From: Sporobolomyces roseus
Taxonomy: Eukaryota; Basidiomycota; Microbotryomycetes; Sporidiobolales; Sporidiobolaceae
Direction: 5' to 3'
NCBI GenBank assembly: GCA_016617785.1
Contig: JADILM010000002.1
Span: forward strand, 1 to 64,000
DNA length: 64,000 nucleotides
Part shown: positions 56,219-64,000 of the stretch, in pieces
How positions within the stretch are numbered: position 1 is the stretch's first letter
How the letters are laid out: the number at the start of each line of letters is the position of its first letter
Program-made: the position numbers and the translations under genes
The notes under the pieces: generated by a model
What the model saw: the letters and a program-made list of their open reading frames with translations, nothing else
Databases searched by the model: none
What the model was told of the DNA's origin: nothing

Positions 56219-58308
56219 ATGCCAGGTTGTTCATTAATAGCGATACTCGACCTTAAAGGCAAAGTACGTTTCTCTCTCCCTCCTCCCTCTGCTCCCCCAA
56301 ATCCTCATCACTCATCCTCTCTCTCATTTCTATTAGTCCCTAATCCAACGTTCCTACCGAGATGATATCCCTACTTCAGCGATCGACAAATTTCTCCCAT
56401 TAGTTTTGGAACAAGAAGAGGAAGGACAATACGTCGTACCGTGTTTTACGAGTAACGGTATCAATTATTTACATATCAGACATAATAACCTCTATCGTAA
56501 ATGCACCTCCTCCTCCTCCCTTCTTCTCTTCTTGATTAAGTGGCGTGGGAGCTGATTTTGATTTGGGAGTAGTCGTGGCTTTGACAAAGAAGAATTCGAA
56601 TGCAGCAGAGATTCTCACTTTCTTACATAAATTCGTAGCTGTACGTTTCATTCGAACCTCAATCCTCACTCGAATGTGAGATTGCTGATACGGGCGAAAT
56701 CGAGAATGTACAGGTTCTGACGGAATACTTTAAAGAGTTGGAAGAAGAATCTATTCGAGATAATTTCGTTATCATGTACGTTTTCTTCAGACTGTATCAC
56801 CAGCCTTGATAATTCGAGCTGATGTAGGACTTCTGACGATGTACAGCTATGAGTTGTTTGATGAAGTGATGGATTTCGGGTATCCTCAAACTACAGAATC
56901 AAAAATCTTGCAAGAGTGGGTCGCTCACTCTCTCTCCATCTCCCTTGCATCCCTTAGATGAGGAACTGATGGGGGAAGTGGTGACGCCTCACAGGTACAT
57001 TACACAAGAATCTCATAAATTGGAAGTTCAAGTTCGACCTCCTATGGCAGTTACGAATGCGGTTTCATGGCGATCTGAAGGAATCAGGTATAGGAAGAAC
57101 GAAGTATTCTTGGATGTCGTAGAGAGCGTCAACTTACTAGTGCGTGTGCTCGTTCTCTCAAACCTACGAAAAGCCAAAGAGATTAACTGGGTTCGGATTG
57201 GCTGAGCTCGCAGGTCAACGCGAATGGAAATGTTGTGAGGAGTGAGATCCTGGGAGCGGTCAAGATGAAGTGTTATTTATCTGGAATGCCCGAATTACGA
57301 TTGGGATTGAACGATAAAGTCATGTTTGAATCGACTGGTCGCAGTAAGCCTCATTCTCTCCTTTCCCTTCTTCTCTCGCTCGCTGACTCATTGTGAGTGT
57401 GAGCAGCATCAAGAGGTAAAGCGATCGAAATGGAGGATGTCAAATTCCATCAATGTGTTCGATTATCTCGATTCGAGAACGATCGAACGATTTCTTTCAT
57501 TCCACCAGATGGAGAGTTTGAATTGATGAGTTATCGGTTGAACACTCAAGTGAAACCGTTGATTTGGGCGGAAGCTATGATTGAACAACATTCGGGAAGT
57601 AGGATCGAATATGTCGTCAAGGTGAGCGATCTCTTGACTCTATCTCTCGCTTCCGGAGACTGATAGAGTATACTTTGGCTTCACAGTGTAAAGCGCAGTT
57701 CAAGAGAAGATCAACGGCGAATAACGTTGAACTGTACATTCCCGTGCCAGACGATGCAGATTCACCTAAATTCAGAGTACGCTTTCCCTCTCTCCTGCTC
57801 TACATTTTCAGCTGACTCATCAGTACTCCGACCTGTAGGCGTCGGTCGGAACTGTTCATTACGTACCGGAGAAATCAGCGTTCGTTTGGAAGATCAAGCA
57901 ATTAGGAGGAGGAAAAGAATACTTGATGAGAGCTCATTTCGGTTTACCATCTGTTCGAGGAGGTACGTGCCCTTCCTTTTCCTACCTCTATTGTTCGAGT
58001 ATTGATAGGTAGAGTGAGTGCGTGTACAGAGGAAATGGATAAACGTACACCTATAACCGTCAAGTTCGAAATTCCTTATTTCACGGTATCTGGAATTCAA
58101 GTTAGGTACCTCAAGATTGTTGAGAAGAGTGGATACCAAGCGTTGCCTTGGGTTCGGTGAGTCTGATCGTTTCACTCAGTTCCGATTTCGAAGCGGGAGA
58201 CTGACAGAGTTATCGAGCCACAGATACATCACGCAACACGGAGATGATTACTCTTTGAGAACGAATACACATGGTCAGAAAGCTGCAAACCCTGCTGGCT
58301 TCAGCTAA
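56219..58308 (+). CDS. APM1: AP-1 clathrin adaptor complex subunit mu
   Basis: ATG 56219 opens [15 protein letters not shown], the longin-domain start of mu adaptins. Joined exons give [40 protein letters not shown] and [20 protein letters not shown]. The signature [20 protein letters not shown] and [11 protein letters not shown] mark AP-1 rather than AP-2. The mu homology domain follows: [53 protein letters not shown], then [20 protein letters not shown] and the end NPAGFS at 58306. It recognises YxxPhi sorting signals at the trans-Golgi and endosomes. There are about twelve exons. It is the most intron-split gene here for its length. Confidence 0.93.
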
Positions 58309-59302
58309 GCGATGAAAAAGGGAGGAATCGATAGAGGGAGGGTGGCAGCGAGTCGTTGTGTGTTCTGTTCGTTTGTGCTGGTTGTAGTATTCTATCCCTT
58401 TCCTTAGCCGACCCTCTCTCCTCGTGCTATTTGTTCGTCTGTTCACTCACTTCTTCCCCCACGAGCTCGCCTTGTCGATACCCCTCTCTTTGTCTCGCAG
58501 ACTTTTTCGTAGTTTTGCATTCTTTTTCACGAAAATCAACTCGGAATTGAATTACTAGATATCGCCATCTCGTTGAGACCACCGGCGAGGAATAACCTTC
58601 GACCTGAACATACGAAGCCTGCAGCTGAGACGGAATGGTTGCAAAGTTGCAAGATGGAAAATCTGCGAAAGTTCCCTTTCTCCTTCCTATCGCTCACGAC
58701 CACGACCAGTTCCTTACATGATCCATTCGCTATACATCACAGCTGCTCAGGGTAGCTCAGGTTCGCTCAGTCCAGCTCCATCAGCGCTCTTCGCCCTTTT
58801 CCCTTTCCACTCCGTCATCCAACATCAAGCTACCTCACCTCTCCCCTCTCCAGCTCTACAACTTCGCCCTGAAGCTTAGCCGACTTCAATTGAGCTCCCC
58901 TCACGCTCCTAGTATTCGCCGTCTCCTTCAACAAGCTCCACCTCAACTATCGACGTCGAATCAAATCCTCGCTGAGTTCCCGGCTCGAATAGCGGCTCGG
59001 TTGCTATACTATCTGGTTTTGTGGTACACGAGATACTCCTGAACAGTCGTGACGAGGAGGGGAGTGCTCGATGGTTTGAAGGTGATTTATCGGAAGAAAC
59101 AGGAAAAAAAGATCCAAAAATTATCGGAACTTTTAATGGGATCGACGAGTGTGGAGTACAAAGTAGCGAGGAGCTGAGCGAGAAAAAGGGGGATGAGACG
59201 GAAAAAGGAGGGAGAGCTTTTTTTGCGACACTTTTCTCCCCTTGAACTGATCGATAACTTTCCAATCTTATCCTCTCACCCCTCCCTCCTCGACAACAAG
59301 CG
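58309..59302. other. Intergenic, FET3 upstream region
   Basis: About 1 kb separates the AP-1 mu stop from the FET3 start. No convincing gene is seen. The last 220 bases carry GATA-type sites, listed separately. Confidence 0.5.
59087..59272. promoter_or_regulatory. Cluster of GATA-factor sites upstream of FET3
   Basis: TTATC at 59087-59091, TTATC at 59121-59125, GATAA at 59253-59257 and TTATC at 59268-59272 all lie within 220 bases of the FET3 start. The first three fit HGATAR, the site type bound by fungal iron-responsive GATA repressors (Fep1/Urbs1/SreA family). Regulation by such a factor is inference. Confidence 0.45.
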
Positions 59303-62223
59303 ATGAGGACAACTACTACTTCTCTAGCTCTCTTAGCAGTCACTCAAGGAGCTCTAGCAGCTACTCACGAGTACTGGTGAGTTTCAATTCGCTGCTTTCC
59401 TTGAACCCCCGATCAAAAAAAACTAATCGAATTCTAACTATAGGCACAACATTACTTACTTGACTACGAATCCGGATGGGAAGTTTGATAAACCTTACAG
59501 CGTAGGAGTCAATGGTACATGGCCGTGAGTACCCTCTCAACTCTCCCTCCCCTCCTCCTCGCTCGTTTCCGTTTCTTCTCAAAGGCCTCGAATTTGTTTC
59601 GACTAGATTGATAAAACTTTTACTGATCGATAATCCCCATTTCTTCTTGTTCGTTTCATACAGTCCTCCCATCGTCGAAGTCAATTATAACGATACTCTC
59701 GTCGTTCATGCGATCAACGGATTAGGAGATGGTCCGACTTCGATTCATCATCACGTGAGTCCAATGCTCCTCCTCGTCTTCCTCCCTTGCTATGTCCTAC
59801 TGACGTTGAGATGGTCAGGGTATCTACTTCAACGGTTCGAACTACTACGACGGAGCACCGGGAGTCACTCAATGCGGAATTCCTCCTGGCGACACTTTGA
59901 GCTACACCGTTCCCGTCGATCGACAATGGGGTACTTACTGGTGAGCACCTCTCTCTCCTCATCGTATCTCTCAGCGCAGGCATGCTGAGTAGCATCGACT
60001 GAGAACAGGTGGCACTCGCACACTGGAGTTCACTATCAAGACGGACTTCGAGCACCTCTCATCATTCATGGACCGTCAGAACCTCATCAGTACGACGAGG
60101 AGTACACAATCATCTTGTCGGATTGGTATCACGAACGAGCAGAGAAGAATCAAAAGGTGAGATTAGTTTTCGAAAATTTCGATCCTTCGACATTCTCGGA
60201 CATCCTCTGACCTTTATCTATCGACACAGGCCTTCATGTCTAAGTATAACCCGACTGGTGCGGAGCCTGTCCCTGATTCGCTTCTCATTTACGCGGCGAA
60301 AGGAGATACCTATCTCCCTTCGAACGAAAATGTCAAATTCAACGATGATCTCTCGATTCCTTTCGAAGCTGGAAAGACCTATCGACTACGAATCATCAAC
60401 ATGGGTATCTTCTCAATGAATTACTTCTGGATTGATGGACACGAGATGCGAATTATCGAGGCTGATGGTGTAAGACTCGTCCCGTTGCATCGTTTCCATC
60501 CGACTTTGACTGATCAATCCTCTTCTTTCGACTTCACAGACCGACATCGAGGAGTTCCCTGTCGATCATTTGACCCTGTCCGTCGCTCAACGATACTCGG
60601 TTCTCGTCACTGCTCGAAACGATACCTCCTCGAATTTCCTCATCCATTCGATGTTTGACGAATCCATGTTTGATACCATTCCCGAAGGTCTTGTCGTCAG
60701 TACGTCAACATCTCGTCTATCGACTGTACTCGGTTCGACCGTCATTCTTTCGGGAAGTGACTGACTTGATCTCTCCCCTCTTCTTGCAGACTACACCTCT
60801 TCGATTTCGTACGGCGAAGGTCTACCGATGGCTTCCGCCGAAACTCGCGACTCCCTCACCCTCATGGAAGATCACCTCATGGTCCCGATCAGGAAAGAAG
60901 CTCAATTTGTTCCTACTCGTCAACTCGAACTCGACGTCTACTTCGACACCTACTCAGACGGCTCCAACCGCGCTTCAATGCTTAACAACATCACTTGGGT
61001 TGCACCGAAGGTTCCATCATTGATGAGTATGCTCAGTATGGGAGAAGATTCATTGAATCAGAATATCTACGGACCTCAAACTGCTGCCGAGATTCTTCAA
61101 CCTCACGAAGTGATGGATCTCATGGTCATCAACTTTGATGGAAATGGTCATCCATTCCATCTTCACGGTCACAAGTTTCAAATCACTCGACGTGAGTTTT
61201 CTCATTTGTTCTTTTTTCGATTGATCGTTGACGCTCTTTCTTGCAGTCGCTCTCGATGTCACTTCGAATGATTCATCTCTCAACCCTCCTCATACTTATG
61301 ATAACCCGAACCCGATGTCGAGGGATACTATCATCGTTCCCGCTGGAGGTGCAGTCAATATCGCTTTCAGAGCTGATAATCCAGGGGCTTGGATCTTGTG
61401 AGCCTTCTTTCTCGCTTTCTGCTATACATGAGACTGATAAGCTCGTATGAGTATAGCCACTGTCATAGTAAGTCGAGATCGAGAACCTTGATTCGAGGAG
61501 ACGTGCTGATCTTTTCGTTTCTCTCACTTTCACTCGTTCCTTCTCGCCTCTTTCTCTCTATCACTACCTGCAGTTCAATGGCATATGAGATCTGGAGAAA
61601 TTTGACTTCCTTTACGTCTGCTCATTAGAACCGTCCTGACTCTGCTTCTCACCGTTTTTAGCTAGCGGTCGTTTTCATGGAGGATCCTCTCGGCGCTCAA
61701 CGTACCATGACTCTTCCTCAGCAAATCACTGATCAATGTGCTGCGCTCAACATTCCCTTCACCGGCGTTAGTTTACCTCTTCTCCCGAATGAGTGGACTC
61801 GAAACTGATCGAATCGTTCCTCTTCAAATAGAATGCTGCTGGAAAGATGTCGACAACCGATCTCTCCGGAACCTCCAAGGGTCCCATCACTCAAGAGAGC
61901 ATCACTGGATGGACTCCTAAAGCTAAGGGAGCTTTAGCTGGTTGCATTATCACCGCTCTTCTCGGAATGCTCACGGTCGTCTGGGTGAGTTTCGAGCACT
62001 CCTCTCTTCCCCCGTCTTCACTTCGATGACTCGACCTCCCACCACGACGAGACTGACTCTTTTTCGCTCAATCGAATAGTACGCCGTCGGAGGACAACTC
62101 GATATCGAAGAATTGGAAGACGAAGTTCGACGCAAGCTTAAAGAGAAGAATGCTGCTGGTGGAGGATACCTCAAACGAGGATTCAACGCTATCACTGGTC
62201 GAAACAAGCGAGCAGAGTTATGA
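59303..62223 (+). CDS. FET3: Fet3-type multicopper ferroxidase
   Basis: ATG 59303 encodes a signal peptide (MRTTTTSLALLAVTQGALA). All four copper motifs of multicopper oxidases are present: TSIHHHGIYFNG, TYWWHSHTGVHYQDGL, GNGHPFHLHGHKF and, rebuilt across an intron at about 61400-61455, WILHCHIQWHMRSGLAVVF. After the third cupredoxin domain there is a single membrane helix (GALAGCIITALLGMLTVVW) and a cytosolic tail rich in Lys/Glu ending NKRAEL at 62223. The signal peptide, C-terminal anchor and WHSHTGVHYQDGLRAPL motif identify the Fet3 branch rather than secreted laccase. It oxidises Fe2+ to Fe3+ at the cell surface for uptake by an Ftr1 permease. FTR1 is not adjacent here. There are about twelve exons. 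Confidence 0.93.
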
Positions 62224-62634
62224 GTAACGAATGATCGAAAGAACGAAATCTTACAAGGGTCTGGGTTTGGGCGCAAAGTCAAGTTTGCAATGTCGGTTTC
62301 TGCTTCATCCTTTTCGATGTGTCTCGACCAGAACGATGCTGCGAAATCTTTTTGAGCTCAGACGAGTGGGGCGGTGGGAGTCGCCGTTAACGATGGTTGC
62401 GAAACGAATCTTCGCAAACTTCTCTCCTTTTGGTTTATGCGTTCGGAACTCTGCCTTGTCTCGTTCGACGAACTGCATCGTCAAAGGCTCACAGAGGTCA
62501 ATGCAAGAATAAAAGGCTCTCTTGCGAAGCGGAACCGACGGGCGATCCGAGGGAAATCTAAAGTCGACGTCGAACGATTTCCTTCACTTTCACCTGTCCT
62601 CGCCACGACCCCTCGATTACGACCTCACGAAAGA
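62224..62634. other. Intergenic between FET3 and the ABC transporter gene
   Basis: It separates two plus-strand genes. The frame leading into the transporter is open above ATG 62635, so the transporter may start earlier. No other gene is seen. Confidence 0.45.
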
Positions 62635-64000
62635 ATGGATCATTCAAAAGATCCACCGAGTCCCAGTAGCAGCAAGGAGGGATTCAACGATTCATTACTT
62701 TCATCTCTCCAGCCAGCTCCCTTTCAAGTTTCAGTACAAGACTTGACGATCGCTGCACCTGTACCTCAATGGACAGTTCCAATGGCGATCCCCATCACTG
62801 TACCGAGATCGATTCAAAGGAGGTTGCAGAAAGAGGAGAATGCGATTCAGAAGGAAATTGTGAGGCGAGTCAATTTGGAAGTGAAAGCGGGAGAAGTGCT
62901 CGCAATGTAAGCATATCTTGACTCTATATGAAGCGATAGAAGCTGAACCGGCTCGAATCTATCGTAGTATTGGAGGTTCAGGTTCAGGCAAAAGTGAGTG
63001 CCTCCAAGTCTTCGCTCAACACCCTCTCCTTTGCGCTCGATAGCTGACAGAGAGTAATCAACAGCTACACTACTCAACGCTATCGCAGATCGAGCCGGAA
63101 ACCTCGACTTGACGACTGGTTCCATCGCTTACTCTCCTCTCGGCTCTTCCTTTCCCTCCGCTTCTTCCTCTCCAGCTGAACGACCTACGAAACAATCACG
63201 ACATTCATTTAAAGCAAAGAAAGTCATCGGATATGTTCGACAAGACGATTTTCTCCTTCCCTTCCTCACAGTTCGAGAAACTTTATCGTTCTCCGCTGCA
63301 CTTCGACTTCCTCGTTCAGTTCCCGCCGAAACAAGGGATCAGATCGTCGAGCAAACGATCACAGAACTGGGTCTGGCAGACGCCGCGGATGTTATCGTTG
63401 GGGGAGCGGGAAGGAAAGGAATCTCGGGAGGAGAGAAACGAAGGTTATCAATAGGATGTGTGCTTGTCACGCTCCCGAGTGTCCTCGTCCTTGATGAACC
63501 GACGAGTGGGTTAGACTCCTTTACGGCCTACCACCTCCTCGGCACCCTGAGTCGACTCGCAAAGAAAGGTCGTTGCGTCGTTCTCTCGATTCATCAACCT
63601 CGTTCAGACGCCTATCCTCTCTTCGACAAGATCACCCTATTATCTCAAGGATCAGTCGTCTACTCTGGACTACGAACCGATCTTCTACCGCACTTCTCCT
63701 CCCTCGGCCACTCTCCTCCAAAACGAACGAATCCTCTGGATTGGGTCATCGATATCTCGTCAGTTGACAATCGGGACGATGAAGCAGAGATAGAGAGTAA
63801 GGAGAGAGTTGGAAAGTTGGTAATGGCTTGGAGGGAGTACGAAGCTAGGAATGGTCAATCGCAGATTTGGGACAGAGATGGACCAGGTTCCTCTCTGGGC
63901 TCGACTCCTCCTCTTGATACAACGAAGCAGGATGAAGAGAAAGGGATTCAAAGGATCTCGAGTCGGACAAGCGGGAGGATGCAATTCGAGGGAAAAGACA
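62635..64000 (+). CDS. ABCG (White-type) half transporter, 3' end beyond the window
   Basis: ATG 62635 opens MDHSKDPPSPSSSKEGFNDS. The nucleotide-binding domain comes first, as in ABCG half transporters. Its Walker A motif is split by two introns (about 62910-62966 and 62994-63063) and reads IGGSGSGKTTLLNAI. Then come the Q-loop region KKVIGYVRQDDFLLPFLTVR, the signature GISGGEKRRLSIG, Walker B VLVLDEPTSGLD, and the switch histidine in VVLSIHQPRSD. The frame is open to position 64000, with the linker after the domain (QGSVVYSGLRTDLLPHFSSL); the membrane half lies outside. Substrates of fungal White-type transporters are mostly unknown lipids or hydrophobic compounds. The truncation is due to the window edge, not to mutation. 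Confidence 0.9.

Noticed and set aside
58573..58755. Small plus frame in the FET3 upstream region
   Set aside because: It is 60 codons with no conserved features; length and composition are within chance.

Overview
The window is nuclear DNA of an intron-rich, gene-dense fungus. The genes are split by many short introns (about 40-85 bases) with GT...AG ends. Neighbouring genes are often divergent with only about 85-310 bases between start codons. The protein set is eukaryotic and fungal: a fungal three-domain tRNA ligase, a Fet3-type ferroxidase, a MATE transporter with a long hydrophilic N-terminus, and several proteins I cannot match to any family. Together this suggests a basidiomycete yeast, perhaps Pucciniomycotina (Microbotryomycetes-like). 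That placement is inference; no rRNA or other marker lies in the window. I saw no tRNA genes, transposons, CRISPR arrays or prokaryotic features.

Layout. 0-4.4 kb holds unfamiliar genes: a minus-strand gene cut by the left edge (possibly a Ulp1/C48-like protease), an F-box-like protein and a hypothetical protein. 4.6-9.7 kb has RRP12 (ribosome biogenesis) divergent from an RRG7/DUF2034 mitochondrial protein. 9.7-11.4 kb is a run of small spliced exons of uncertain structure. 12.3-14.2 kb has a Bet1/Sft1-like SNARE and a probable mitochondrial protein. 14.2-18.9 kb is the least understood part: a 273-codon frame broken by one TGA, a doubtful serine-rich gene, and about 2.6 kb with no convincing gene but a striking purine/pyrimidine strand switch. 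18.9-30.6 kb is dense housekeeping: mitochondrial release factor 1, NAC beta, GLE1, riboflavin kinase, frataxin, an ING/PHD protein, SUMO and exosome subunit RRP46.

31-46 kb has a disordered RGG protein, a CIR-N/LENG1-like protein, tRNA ligase TRL1, a peroxisomal MaoC-type hydratase ending in SKL, a MATE transporter, a Bin3-type RNA-cap methyltransferase and a Frag1/DRAM/Sfk1-like membrane protein. 47-64 kb has MLH1, a multi-exon hypothetical gene, a doubtful small ORF, a TMX2-like protein, a PC-esterase-like protein, the AP-1 mu subunit, a FET3-type multicopper ferroxidase and the start of an ABCG transporter that runs off the right edge.

The genes do not form one pathway. Themes are RNA handling (RRP12, RRP46, TRL1, Bin3, GLE1, release factor), mitochondria and iron (frataxin, RRG7, MRF1, FET3) and membrane traffic (SNARE, AP-1 mu). 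Exon borders were read by eye. Outer coordinates are firm where a start and stop are stated; some internal splice sites are uncertain and are marked so.
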